The notes under the pieces are model-generated. The model ran no database searches. It was not told the DNA's origin and saw only the letters and a program-made list of their open reading frames with translations. The position numbers and the translations under genes were made by a program. Positions 1-7,876 of a DNA stretch of 64,000 nt are shown piece after piece. The number at the start of each line of letters is the position of its first letter. Within the stretch, counting starts at the first letter, position 1. Source of the stretch: Amycolatopsis sp. (GTDB taxonomy: Bacteria; Actinomycetota; Actinomycetes; Mycobacteriales; Pseudonocardiaceae); the NCBI RefSeq assembly GCF_025464955.1, contig NZ_JAODNM010000064.1:1-64000 (forward strand), read 5' to 3'.

Positions 1-27
1 GCCGCTACCAACCCCTCACCCCGAGAC

Positions 28-59
28 GTCCTGGGCCGGCCCAAGGGCCGACCCAGGAC
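28..59. terminator. Strong GC hairpin, probable terminator
   Basis: An inverted repeat with arms 28-42 and 45-59 (outer arm GTCCTGGG paired with CCCAGGAC, inner CGGCCC paired with GGGCCG, one mismatch, two-base loop). It lies downstream of the efflux gene that ends at 180 on the minus strand. No T-run follows on either side, which is usual for actinomycete hairpin terminators. The gene to the left is outside the window, so which transcript it ends is not known. Confidence 0.55.
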
Positions 60-76
60 ACACCGGTATGAGAAAC

Positions 77-114
77 TGTTCACGATGTCGTGGGACACAT
101 GTGTTCACGAAGTC
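77..114. repeat. Direct repeat with an embedded palindrome (possible operator)
   Basis: A 13-base word TGTTCACGA(T/A)GTC occurs at 77-89 and again at 102-114, in the same orientation and 25 bp apart. Between and across them, 90-108 reads as an imperfect palindrome centred on ACACATGTGT with GTG...CAC ends. This could be an operator for a regulator or for a gene left of the window. Nothing else is recognisable in 60-179. Confidence 0.3.
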
Positions 115-179
115 CTGAGACAGCACAGCCACTGAGAACCGGCCGCAACGCTCACCACATCCCTAGACCGCCACGTGTG

Positions 180-1637
180 TCAGACGGCGGCCGGCTTGCG
201 GAGGAATAGACCGACCACGACCGCACCGGCGAGCACCACCGCGGCGTCGATGACGATCGCGAAGGTCGTCCCGCCCAGTACCGCGCCGGACGCCGATGAG
301 CCCGACTTCAGCGAGTTGGCGTGCGCCGCCGCGATCGCGCTCATGATGGGGATGCCCAGCGTGATACCTGCCTGCTGAGTGAGCGTCGCCAGGCCGGTGG
401 CCAAGCCCTGCTCGCTGTCCGGCAGGCCGGAGGTGGCGGTGACCATGAACGACACCACGCTCAGCACGTGCGCGAACCCGCCGATCGACGTCGCGATGAT
501 GACCAGGACGAGCGAGACCCGGCTGTCCCCGATCAAAAAGAGGGCCGCCGTCGAGGCTGCCTGCAGCACCAGCCCCGCAACGAGCGACTGCTTGCTGCCC
601 CCGAGCCGCGCGATGATCTTCGGCGCGTTCAGCCCGGCGAAGAACGCGGCCACCCCTTGGACCCCGAACGCGAGGCCGGTGACCAGCGGCGAGTAATGCA
701 GCACTTCCTGCAGGTAGAGCGTCATCAGGAAGACGACCGAGCTGAACATGGTGAAGGTCACCAGGCCGCCGATATTGCCCCACCGCACACTCGGCCGCAT
801 GAGCACGCGGACCGAGACCAGCGGCTGGGCGACCCGCCGCTCGATCAGCCAGAACACCACCAGCAGCACCACGGCCAGCGCCAGCGAGACCAGCGTCGTC
901 GTGCTGCCCCAGCCTTTGCTGCCGGCGGCGGTGACGCCGTAGACCAGCGCGAGCAGGCCGGCGGTGACGGTCACCGCACCGGTCGCGTCGAGCCGCGCGT
1001 CCCGGCCGCGGCCGCGGTCGGTGATGAGCTTCGGGGCGAAGACCAGGACCGCGACACACACCGGGACGTTGATCAGGAAGGCCCAGCGCCAGCCGACGAG
1101 CCCGGTCAGCACTCCGCCGAGAACCGCGCCGGTGGTGAACCCGGCCGACAGCAGCGCGCCGCTGAGGCCCAACGCACGGTCACGCATCGCGCCCTCCGGG
1201 AACGACGTCGTGAGCAGGGCCATCGCGGCAGGCGCGATCATCGCGGTGGACAGCCCCTGCGCGACCCTGGCGGCCAGCAGGACGGCTTGGCTGTCGGCCA
1301 AGCCGCCGGCCAACGAGGCGAGGGCGAGCAGTGCCATGCCGATGAGGAACATCCGGCGGCGGCCGACCACGTCGGCGACCCGGCCGAACATCAGCGAGAA
1401 ACCGGCCGAAGCCAATGCGAAGAGCGTCACGACCCATTGCAGGTTCGCCAGGGAAAAGCCGAGGCCGGTACCGATGTCGGGCAGGGCCACATTGAGGATC
1501 GAAAAGTCGAGCGCGATGAGGAACTGCGCTCCCAGCAGGACGATCAACAGCAGCCGGCCAGGCCCGGTGGCGGGCGTGCCGCCTCCGGCCGGGGCGGTCC
1601 CCGCCGCGGGGGCTGCCCCATCGCGTGTTGTGGACAT
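180..1637 (-). CDS. MFS drug-efflux transporter, DHA2 (EmrB/QacA) family
   Basis: A 485-residue inner-membrane proton antiporter of the 14-helix DHA2 type, expected to export a toxic compound or secondary metabolite. After a Gly/Ala/Pro-rich tail of about 25 residues come regularly spaced hydrophobic segments starting LLLIVLLGAQFLIALDFSIL. Family motif A is seen as GRVADVVGRRRMF after helix 2, and the antiporter motif C as LLSAGFTTGAVLGG in helix 5. The start at 1637 (MSTTRD) was preferred over an ATG 11 codons upstream because GGAG sits 8 bases before it. The gene is divergent from an XRE regulator starting at 1792, the usual arrangement of a pump with its own repressor; a shared 22-bp element lies between them. 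The substrate cannot be told from sequence. Confidence 0.9.
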   Translation of the reverse strand: MSTTRDGAAPAAGTAPAGGGTPATGPGRLLLIVLLGAQFLIALDFSILNVALPDIGTGLGFSLANLQWVVTLFALASAGFSLMFGRVADVVGRRRMFLIGMALLALASLAGGLADSQAVLLAARVAQGLSTAMIAPAAMALLTTSFPEGAMRDRALGLSGALLSAGFTTGAVLGGVLTGLVGWRWAFLINVPVCVAVLVFAPKLITDRGRGRDARLDATGAVTVTAGLLALVYGVTAAGSKGWGSTTTLVSLALAVVLLVVFWLIERRVAQPLVSVRVLMRPSVRWGNIGGLVTFTMFSSVVFLMTLYLQEVLHYSPLVTGLAFGVQGVAAFFAGLNAPKIIARLGGSKQSLVAGLVLQAASTAALFLIGDSRVSLVLVIIATSIGGFAHVLSVVSFMVTATSGLPDSEQGLATGLATLTQQAGITLGIPIMSAIAAAHANSLKSGSSASGAVLGGTTFAIVIDAAVVLAGAVVVGLFLRKPAAV

Positions 1638-1734
1638 GTTTCCACTCCGCTCAATTTCGGTGAATTCCAAGCCTTCGACCCCGATGAGGTCCCCCTAATC
1701 GTGATCGGCGCAGCGACGGGCGCCAAGGCCGGGG

Positions 1735-1756
1735 AATTCATAGGTCTGTCAGAACC
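1735..1756. promoter_or_regulatory. 22-bp element shared with the DLH promoter (site A)
   Basis: AATTCATAGGT followed by CTGTCAGAACC. The same 22-mer, with 18 identical positions, occurs at 7834-7855 upstream of the dienelactone hydrolase gene. Read on the minus strand it is GGTTC-n5-GACC followed by TATGAATT, i.e. an inverted half-site pair overlapping a possible -10 (TATGAAT), about 100 bp before the MFS start. This is a candidate operator for the divergently encoded XRE regulator. Confidence 0.45.
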
Positions 1757-1791
1757 AGGTTTTCCGCGCCGCTTTGGGAGACAATGGCGAA

Positions 1792-2676
1792 ATGGATCAG
1801 CGCAGCGAACTCAGGGAGTTCCTCCGTTCCCGGCGGGCCAAGGTGAAGCCGGAGGAGACGGGACTTCCGACGTACAATTCACGCCGGCACGTGCCGGGTC
1901 TGCGGCGGGAAGAGGTCGCCCAGCTGGCCGGAATCAGTAGTGACTACTACATCCGGTTGGAACAGGGGCGCACGCAGCAGGTATCCGATTCGGTGCTCGA
2001 AGGGGTGGCCAACGCGCTGCGCCTCACCGAGGACGAGCGGGTACACCTGCGCAACCTCACTCGCCACCGTCCCCGGAAGCAGGCGCCCCAGCCGAAGCAA
2101 CGGGTGCGGCCCGGCCTCCTCCGCATGATCGAGAGCGTCGATTGCGGGCCGGCCTACCTGGTCGGCCGGGCGATGGAGCTGCTGGCGTGGAACCCGCTGG
2201 CCGAGATCATCTTCGCCGACGTCGTGGCGATGCCGGCCGAACGGCGCAACATGGCGCAGTTCGTCTTCCTGGAGCCACCCGCGCGGCAGCTGTTCGTCGA
2301 CTGGCCGGAGATAGCCCGGAGCACGGTCGACTACCTGCACCTCAGCGCGGGCAGTCACCCCGACGACGGCAAGCTGGCGGCGCTGGTGGGCGAACTGTCG
2401 ATCAAGAGCGACGAGTTCCGGCGGCTCTGGTCCGAGCACACCGTCTCCGACCGCACCCACGGCGTCAAGCGGCTCGCGCATCCCTTGGTAGGCGCGATGT
2501 CCCTGACCTACGAGGCGTTGCGGCTCTCCGACGACAACGACCAGCTCGTGATGGTCTTCAGCCCGGAGCCGGACTCCGAATCCGAGACCTCGATGCGGCT
2601 GCTGGCAAGCTGGGGAAACGAACTCCACGCACCGGAGACGATCGCCACCGAGCTTCCGTCGGCCGAGCAGAAATAG
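1792..2676 (+). CDS. XRE-family regulator with MmyB-like ligand domain
   Basis: A 294-residue cytoplasmic DNA-binding protein. Residues ~5-85 form a Cro/C1-type helix-turn-helix with the hallmark GLRREEVAQLAGIS and YYIRLEQGR. Residues ~105-270 match the MmyB-like PAS-type domain common in actinomycete regulators (AYLVGRAMELLAWNPLAEIIF). The ATG at 1792 was chosen; a TTG six codons upstream in the same frame is an alternative. It is divergent from the MFS pump at 180-1637 and probably controls it. The ligand is unknown. A second member of this family lies at 13496. Confidence 0.88.
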   Translation: MDQRSELREFLRSRRAKVKPEETGLPTYNSRRHVPGLRREEVAQLAGISSDYYIRLEQGRTQQVSDSVLEGVANALRLTEDERVHLRNLTRHRPRKQAPQPKQRVRPGLLRMIESVDCGPAYLVGRAMELLAWNPLAEIIFADVVAMPAERRNMAQFVFLEPPARQLFVDWPEIARSTVDYLHLSAGSHPDDGKLAALVGELSIKSDEFRRLWSEHTVSDRTHGVKRLAHPLVGAMSLTYEALRLSDDNDQLVMVFSPEPDSESETSMRLLASWGNELHAPETIATELPSAEQK

Positions 2677-2946
2677 GACTACCGCAACAAAAAGGCCGGG
2701 CCGTGTGGGTAGTTGCCACCGCAACTCGCCGTCGAGTTGCGGTCCTTGTGCGCGCGGGTTACCCGCGTGTGCAACGAGGGTTGCGTATCCACCGACCCCT
2801 GGTACGAATGATTTGCACCAGGGGTCGGTGGATACGAATCGGTGGAACTCGGCTCCGTCAGCGTGGGACTCGCCATCGGTGAGTGTGGAACTCGCCGACA
2901 GCGCTCGAGACCCCGCACAGACGACACAAGAGCAACAAAAAGGCAC
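2677..2946. repeat. Non-coding convergent gap with palindrome, hairpin and a short 21-22 bp array
   Basis: This 270-bp gap lies between convergent genes and holds no supportable gene. From left to right it contains: the palindrome GCAACTCGCCGTCGAGTTGC (from 2719); a perfect 20-bp hairpin (2784-2836); and three GTGGRACTCGSC units whose ACTCG cores start at 2847, 2868 and 2890 (spacing 21 and 22). It ends in ACGACACAAGAGCAACAAAA, a string that also follows the larger array near 60150. The word GCAACAAAAAGGC occurs at both ends of the gap. Confidence 0.6.
2784..2836. terminator. Perfect 20-bp stem hairpin between convergent genes
   Basis: The left arm at 2784-2803 and the right arm at 2817-2836 are exact reverse complements over 20 bases (CGTATCCACCGACCCCTGGT), with a 13-base loop. 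It lies between the stop of the XRE gene (plus strand) and the stop of the NTF2-like gene (minus strand), so it can serve both directions as a terminator. A stem this perfect is stronger than most terminators in the window. Confidence 0.7.
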
Positions 2947-3360
2947 TCAGGCCGCGAAGGCCGCCGCGGCTCCGCAACTGTCCTCGAACATCTCATAGCG
3001 CAGGATTTTGCCTTCGCCGACAACGATGTGCAGGGCGAAGGCACTGCGGAACGTCTTGCCGGTCGCTGGGACCTCGTGGGCGAAATTGCCCAGCACGATG
3101 GCGTGGTCGCCGTCGACGAGGATCCGGTCTATATCGAACAGTACCGTCTTCACCTTCTCGGCGAAGGCGGAGAACATGGCATCGATCGCCTCGGACGTGC
3201 TGTGGCGGCCCACCCACGGAACCGTCGGCGAGCCGGCCACGACCACCTCCGCATCAGCGGCGAACAGGGCGAGCATTCCGGGCCGGTCGCCGGAGCCGAA
3301 GAGCGTGAAGAATTCCTGGACCGTTTCGGCGGTACCGTGCGGGGCGGTCGTCGTGGTCAT
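2947..3360 (-). CDS. NTF2/SnoaL-like small protein
   Basis: A 137-residue alpha+beta-barrel protein of the NTF2-like superfamily, the fold of polyketide cyclases (SnoaL), ketosteroid isomerases and many small hydrolases. Visible features are the N-terminal helix TAETVQEFFTLFGSGDRPGMLALFA followed by DAEVVVAGS, and the later beta strands HAIVLGNFAHEV and ALHIVVGEGKI. The start is the ATG at 3360, five bases after the stop of the FAD monooxygenase, so the two are almost certainly one transcript. Such pairs occur in tailoring of aromatic metabolites. The enzymatic role, if any, is not readable from sequence. Confidence 0.75.
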   Translation of the reverse strand: MTTTTAPHGTAETVQEFFTLFGSGDRPGMLALFAADAEVVVAGSPTVPWVGRHSTSEAIDAMFSAFAEKVKTVLFDIDRILVDGDHAIVLGNFAHEVPATGKTFRSAFALHIVVGEGKILRYEMFEDSCGAAAAFAA

Positions 3361-3365
3361 GCGGG

Positions 3366-5033
3366 TCAGCCTCTTTCCTTGATCTGGACGGAACTTGCTT
3401 GCGGAGCGGGTACGACGACCGGCGGAATCGCGGCGGGCTCGGGCGCCCGCAACAGCGAGACGAGCGTGTCGGCGGTTTCCGGAGCGCCGCGGTAGAGGAG
3501 GTGGCCATCCGGGCGGACGGCGAAGATCGCCGGTTTGGCACCGAACGCCTTCCGCAGCGTCCGCGCCGATCGGCCGAACACAGTGGACAGATCGGCGACG
3601 GCGGCATGGGGTTCGAGCCGGTCGCGCAGGCCCGCCTGGACGGCCGGCCAGTCGGGGCCGGTCCGGGTGCCGGGCCACAGCAGCACGGTGTGCAGATCGA
3701 GGTCCAGCGCGGGCAGGCTCGCCACCGCGACCGGCGGGGCGAACAGTGGCACCCGGTCACCGACCACGACCTCGCGTTCGCGGTGGGACTGGAACCCGGC
3801 GGGCGCACCCGGCCGGTAACTGAAGTCGGTCTGCGCGAGCAATGGGGCGAACAACCGCTGGAGGAGCCCTACCCGATAGGCGGCGGTGAACAGCAGGTTG
3901 CGCAGGACGACCTTGCCTCTTCCGCGCAGTTGCCCGAACTTGATCTGGGTGGCGGACGTGTCGACCACGCGCTTCGCCGCCGCGCTGCGTTCCGGGTGGT
4001 AGGTGTCCAGCACCTTCGCGTGCAGCCGATGCCTGAGCACACCGCCGAGCTTCCAGCCGAGGTCGACCGCGTCCAGCAGGCCGAGGTTCATCCCCTGGCC
4101 GCCGGCCGGGCTCACCACGTGTGCGGCGTCCCCGGCCAGGAAGCACCGGCCGGTGCGGTACTGCTCGATCACACCGCAGCGCGGGCGGAAGGAACTGGTC
4201 CACGCCGGGGCACCCAGCTTCACCGGCAGCTTCGCGCGCTGGTCGAGGAATTCCTGGAACAACTCGGGCGGCGGCGGACCGTCGGCGTCGCTGCGGTGGC
4301 CGATGTTGGCCGCGATGCGGAACAGGCCGTTGGCCAGTGGGACGACGACCGCGATGCCCTTGCCGGAGTAGTAGTACTGCACGCTGTGCGGGATCGGGCC
4401 GGTGATCGGGAAATCACCGATGCCGTAGCTGACGTCGATGGGGTGCTGCGCGAACTCGACCCCTAGGAGGCGGCGGGTGGGGCTAGCGGCACCATCCGCG
4501 CCGACGACGTAGGCGGGCACCACCGTTTCGGTCTCTCCGCCCGGCAGCCGCAGGGTGACCTTCGGGAGTTCGGCTCCGGTGCCGTCGCCGTTGTCGATCC
4601 CCTCCACCGCGGTGCCGTACTCGACAGCGCCGCCCAGCTCGCGAAGCCGGTCCTTGAGGATGGTCTCCGTCTCGTTCTGGGCGAGGGTGAGGATGAACGG
4701 GTAGGCGGTGTCGGTCAGCTTGTCGATCCTTACCCGGCCCCGGAGCCGGCCTTCGGTGAAGTAATCGACCGCCGGCAACACGTGCCCGGCCTCGACCAGC
4801 CGCGCACTCACCCCGGTGCGGCGGAGTTGCTCCAGGACCCGGGGCCAGATGAGGATCGCGCGGGAATGGGAACCGCCGGGGCCTTCGTCGCCCCGCTGCC
4901 GATCGATCACGCGGATCGCGACGCCCTGCCGCGCGAGTTCGCAGCCGAGGAGCAGGCCCACCGGACCGGCGCCGATGATCAGCACCTCCGGCCCGGAATG
5001 ATCACTGGAATACCTTCGCTGATTCTTTTGCAT
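3366..5033 (-). CDS. FAD-dependent aromatic monooxygenase (PheA/TfdB type)
   Basis: A 555-residue class A flavoprotein hydroxylase expected to hydroxylate an aromatic or polyketide substrate with NAD(P)H and O2. The N-terminal dinucleotide-binding motif is at residues ~18-26 (LIIGAGPVG), and the ribityl-binding motif GDAAHVVSPAGGQGMN lies near residue 300. The C-terminal ~120 residues look like the thioredoxin-like domain of the phenol hydroxylase family. The length fits the family (500-580). It is followed at once by the NTF2-like gene (2947-3360). The upstream gap (5034-5199) carries an ATAGGT element resembling sites A and B. Substrate unknown; the absence of PKS genes in the window argues for a stand-alone detoxification or tailoring role. 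Confidence 0.88.
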   Translation of the reverse strand: MQKNQRRYSSDHSGPEVLIIGAGPVGLLLGCELARQGVAIRVIDRQRGDEGPGGSHSRAILIWPRVLEQLRRTGVSARLVEAGHVLPAVDYFTEGRLRGRVRIDKLTDTAYPFILTLAQNETETILKDRLRELGGAVEYGTAVEGIDNGDGTGAELPKVTLRLPGGETETVVPAYVVGADGAASPTRRLLGVEFAQHPIDVSYGIGDFPITGPIPHSVQYYYSGKGIAVVVPLANGLFRIAANIGHRSDADGPPPPELFQEFLDQRAKLPVKLGAPAWTSSFRPRCGVIEQYRTGRCFLAGDAAHVVSPAGGQGMNLGLLDAVDLGWKLGGVLRHRLHAKVLDTYHPERSAAAKRVVDTSATQIKFGQLRGRGKVVLRNLLFTAAYRVGLLQRLFAPLLAQTDFSYRPGAPAGFQSHREREVVVGDRVPLFAPPVAVASLPALDLDLHTVLLWPGTRTGPDWPAVQAGLRDRLEPHAAVADLSTVFGRSARTLRKAFGAKPAIFAVRPDGHLLYRGAPETADTLVSLLRAPEPAAIPPVVVPAPQASSVQIKERG

Positions 5034-5199
5034 CTCATTTACCCCATCAAGAGTGCGAGGTGACCAAGGAATGGACCGGACAATTCCGGTGGATCGCGAT
5101 CCAGACCCGGATCCGCGTCGAATCGAACGCTAACACCTTTTCCCGGAACAATGAATAGGTGCGTTTAAGCAGGTACCAATACCACCCGTGTGTACTGCG
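5034..5199. promoter_or_regulatory. Promoter region of the monooxygenase operon
   Basis: This 166-bp gap lies upstream of the gene starting at 5033 and downstream of the MFS gene ending at 5200. It holds AATGAATAGGTGCG around 5150-5164, which on the minus strand gives ACCTATTCATT. This is like the ACCTATGAATT of the shared elements at 1735 and 7834, but without their second half-site. It also holds GGACAATTCCGG and GATCGCGATC, both short palindromes. No gene is supported here. Confidence 0.35.
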
Positions 5200-6432
5200 T
5201 CACGGATTCCTTTGCCCCGCCACGCGAAGGCGGCGGACGGTTGATTCCGCGACCTGCAGGAGCAGTGCCAGCAAAGCGAAGCCGCCGCCGACCGCGCACA
5301 CCGCGGGCCATCCGGCCGCCGCGTAGGCGGCGCCGGAAGCGGCCGAACCGGCTACCCCGCCGAGGAAGTAGGTCGACGTGTAGGCCATGGTGATCCGGTT
5401 GCGGGCCTCGGGCCGGAGCCGGTAGACCACCCCGAGATTCATCACCTGCACCCCCTGCACACCGAGGTCGAGCAGGACGACGCCGACCAGCAACGCAATC
5501 AGCCAGTGGCCGCCGTTGAGCGCGAGCGCGCCCCAGGCGAGCAGGATCACCGAAAGCAGGACGCCGGTGACAAGGTTGTCCCGGCCGCGGTCGGAGACCG
5601 GGCCGATGGCCCTTGCCGCGTACGCCCCGACGGCACCGACCAGACCGAAGGTTCCGATCAGCGCCGAACCATAACCGTAAGGCGCGTCGGCAAGCAGAAA
5701 AGCACTGGAAACCCAAAACGCGGAGAAACCGGCGAAGGAGAGAAACCCGTACGCGCACCGAAGACGCAGCAACGGTTCTTCGCGCACGATCACGACTGCC
5801 GAACGCAGCAGGGACAGATACCGCAGCTTCGACGCGACCTCGACGTCGGGCAGCGCGCGGTGCAGCACCACGGCGAGCGCCAGCATCACCACCGCGGCGA
5901 CCGCATAGACCGTGCGCCAGCCGCCGCCCCATTGGGCGACCACCCCACCCCCGGTCCTGGCCAGCAGCAGGCCGAGCAGAACCCCGCTCATGACCGTGCC
6001 GGTGGCCCGTCCGCGCTCACCCGGATTCGCCAGCGCCGCGGCGAAGCTCACCAGCAGCGGTGCCACGACCGCACACACCGCGACCGCGAACGAGGCCACG
6101 ACGAGCAGTCCGATCGACGGCATCACCGCGCAGCCGGCCTGGCCGATCGCGACCAGCACCAGCAGCGTGACCACCAGCCGCCGTCGGCTCACGACGTCGC
6201 CCAGCGGCACGACGGTCGCCAACCCGATCGCGTACCCGACCGTCGTCGCGGTCACGATCAGCGCGACCGTCCCGCTGCCGGTGTGGAACTCGGCCGCGAT
6301 CGAGGTGAGCAGCGGCTGCGCGTAATAGATGTTCGCGACGGCCAGTCCGGCCGCGACGGCGAACAGGGTGACCATCCCTCGCGGCAAGCCCTGGCCTTCG
6401 ACCAGCTGCCGGTGGGCGGGCGCGACGGTCAT
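5200..6432 (-). CDS. MFS transporter, 12-helix
   Basis: A 410-residue major facilitator permease, likely an exporter. The segment FAVAAGLAVANIYYAQPLL near the N terminus is typical of the YgaY/arabinose-efflux-like group. Motif A is seen as PLGDVVSRRRLVV, and about 12 hydrophobic stretches follow. The ATG at 6430-6432 overlaps the TGA of the upstream carboxymuconolactone decarboxylase-like gene (ATGA), which fixes the start and implies translational coupling. The substrate is unknown; the pairing with an AhpD/CMD-like protein suggests export or detoxification of the same compound. Confidence 0.88.
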   Translation of the reverse strand: MTVAPAHRQLVEGQGLPRGMVTLFAVAAGLAVANIYYAQPLLTSIAAEFHTGSGTVALIVTATTVGYAIGLATVVPLGDVVSRRRLVVTLLVLVAIGQAGCAVMPSIGLLVVASFAVAVCAVVAPLLVSFAAALANPGERGRATGTVMSGVLLGLLLARTGGGVVAQWGGGWRTVYAVAAVVMLALAVVLHRALPDVEVASKLRYLSLLRSAVVIVREEPLLRLRCAYGFLSFAGFSAFWVSSAFLLADAPYGYGSALIGTFGLVGAVGAYAARAIGPVSDRGRDNLVTGVLLSVILLAWGALALNGGHWLIALLVGVVLLDLGVQGVQVMNLGVVYRLRPEARNRITMAYTSTYFLGGVAGSAASGAAYAAAGWPAVCAVGGGFALLALLLQVAESTVRRLRVAGQRNP

Positions 6433-6842
6433 GCGTCCGGTGCCGGCGGCTGGACCGGCAGCAGGCCACGCTTCGCGAAGACTTCCTTGGCCACGCCGAT
6501 GCTGTTGAAAACGCGCGGGAACCCGGCGAACGGCAGGCAGTGCAGGATCGTCTCGACGACGGTCTCCGGTGCCAGGCCGACGGTGATCGCGACCCCGATG
6601 TGGAAGCGCAGCTGGCTCGCGGTGTCGCCCAGGGTGGTCAACGCGGTGATCGTGGTCAGCTGCCGCTGCTGCGCGGTCAGCCCGGGGCGGCTGTAGATGT
6701 CGCCGAAGGCGAATTCGGCCACATAGCGCCCCAGATCGGGGGCGATCCCGGCGAGCGGATCGAAAATCGCGTCGCCGCTGCCACCGATCTCGGCGATCTT
6801 GGCAAGTCCCCGGGTAAGGCGGTCGTTCGATTCTTCGGACAC
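6429..6842 (-). CDS. Carboxymuconolactone decarboxylase family protein
   Basis: A 137-residue all-helical protein of the CMD/AhpD superfamily. The core RPGLTAQQRQLTTITALTTLG and HIGVAITVGLAPETVVETILH is the classic family signature. Members act as gamma-carboxymuconolactone decarboxylases or as small peroxidases. The CxxC pair of AhpD is absent here, so a peroxidase role is unlikely. The GTG at 6842 was chosen because GAAGGAG lies just upstream; a longer ATG-started frame has no ribosome site. The stop overlaps the start of the MFS gene. With the neighbouring dienelactone hydrolase it recalls protocatechuate/beta-ketoadipate chemistry, but the rest of that pathway is not in the window. Confidence 0.82.
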   Translation of the reverse strand: MSEESNDRLTRGLAKIAEIGGSGDAIFDPLAGIAPDLGRYVAEFAFGDIYSRPGLTAQQRQLTTITALTTLGDTASQLRFHIGVAITVGLAPETVVETILHCLPFAGFPRVFNSIGVAKEVFAKRGLLPVQPPAPDA

Positions 6843-6880
6843 GGACAGCTCCTTCTCTCTCCTCGGCTGGAACAGGAAAC

Positions 6881-6924
6881 GAAGCCGGGTCCGGTGTGCT
6901 CGGCGCACATCCGGACCCGGCTTC
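6881..6924 (-). terminator. Hairpin terminator of the dienelactone hydrolase gene
   Basis: A perfect 14-bp stem (GAAGCCGGGTCCGG at 6881-6894 with its complement at 6911-6924) with an inner TGTG/CACA pairing. It lies 11 bases after the stop of the gene at 6936-7685 and before the CMD-like gene, so it separates the two minus-strand units. The minus-strand sequence just past it is GTTTCCTGTT. Confidence 0.75.
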
Positions 6925-6935
6925 GGAAAAATCCG

Positions 6936-7685
6936 TCAGGCGACCGGAAGCGGCGCGCCATGGCGCTCGGTGAAGTCGAGGACGCGCTTCCACGCGTCAT
7001 CGCACGCCTCGGCCCATTCGCCGAAGGCGCGGTCGAAGAAGGAGTGCGGCGCGGCGTCGTAGACGTTCATCTCGTAGGTCTTGCCCGAGGCTTCGAGCTT
7101 GCCGGCGAAGTCCTGGAACTCGACCTGGGTGGTGGCCACGTCGGCGCCGGCGATCAGCAGGAGCAGCGGTGCGGAGAACTCGTCGATGACGTCCTCGACG
7201 AGCTTCGGCTGGCCATAGAAACCGATCACACCGGCCAAGCCGAGGTCCGACGCCGACAGGCGCCACGACTGGCTGCCGCCGAAGCAGAACCCGACCGAGA
7301 AGACCGGCCCAGGCGCGACCTCGCGCAGGTGGTCCGCGGCGGCGGCGACATCGAGGGCGATCTCGGTCGCCTCGAGCTGGGGGAAGTACTTCTGCCAGTC
7401 GAACGAGTCGTCGCGGGTCCCGGTGCCCTCGGTCCGGCCGTAGTAGTCGATCGCGACCGTGGTGAAACCCGCTTCGGCGAAGCGCTGGACGAGCTCCCGA
7501 TAGTACGGGTGCACCCCCCGGACGTCAGGCAGGATGACCACGCTCTTGCCGTTCGGCTCGGCCGGGACGGCCTGGTACGCCGAGAACACCGTGCCGTCAC
7601 TCGCGGTCAGTTCGAAGGCGCCGTGCTCGGCGACCTGGCCGCGGTTGGGAGCGGCGGGCGGCTGGCTGTCTTCGCTGTGGCACAT
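6936..7685 (-). CDS. Dienelactone hydrolase family protein
   Basis: A 249-residue alpha/beta hydrolase. The nucleophile is a cysteine (Cys134 in VGFCFGG), as in true dienelactone hydrolases. An acid residue is available in LLLIAGADVATT and the histidine in DAAPHSFFD. The ATG at 7685 is preceded by GGAGG. Dienelactone hydrolases open the lactone ring of 4-carboxymethylene-butenolides. In this setting, next to lactone-type biosynthesis, it could also act on a lactone product, which is inference. It forms a single-gene unit with its own upstream element (7834-7855) and downstream hairpin. Confidence 0.85.
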   Translation of the reverse strand: MCHSEDSQPPAAPNRGQVAEHGAFELTASDGTVFSAYQAVPAEPNGKSVVILPDVRGVHPYYRELVQRFAEAGFTTVAIDYYGRTEGTGTRDDSFDWQKYFPQLEATEIALDVAAAADHLREVAPGPVFSVGFCFGGSQSWRLSASDLGLAGVIGFYGQPKLVEDVIDEFSAPLLLLIAGADVATTQVEFQDFAGKLEASGKTYEMNVYDAAPHSFFDRAFGEWAEACDDAWKRVLDFTERHGAPLPVA

Positions 7686-7833
7686 GGGAATCCTCCAGTT
7701 GTCGTGACGCCCGTCGGGCGCGTCGTGAAATTCGCGGAAACGAGCTCGACTGTCTTCCCCGGCTCTGTTCGCCAAACCGAAACTAGCCCGGAAGACTTCG
7801 TCCCGCCCAGGCCCGGATAGGCCATAGGCCGGC

Positions 7834-7855
7834 AATTCATAGGTTTCGCGGAACC
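7834..7855. promoter_or_regulatory. 22-bp element shared with the MFS/XRE promoter (site B)
   Basis: AATTCATAGGT followed by TTCGCGGAACC, 18 of 22 positions identical to 1735-1756. On the minus strand it is GGTT-n6-AACC followed by TATGAATT, about 150 bp upstream of the dienelactone hydrolase start. The most economical reading is a common regulator for the MFS gene (180-1637) and the hydrolase, with the XRE protein at 1792-2676 the obvious candidate. Confidence 0.45.
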
Positions 7856-7876
7856 CCTTTTCGGTCCGCCCGCAGG

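Noticed and set aside
321..1940. Long plus-strand frame opposite the MFS gene
   Set aside because: Its sequence is rich in Arg/Gln/His/Asp with no hydrophobic core or family motif, as expected for the reverse frame of a GC-rich gene; the minus-strand frame is a clear 14-helix transporter.
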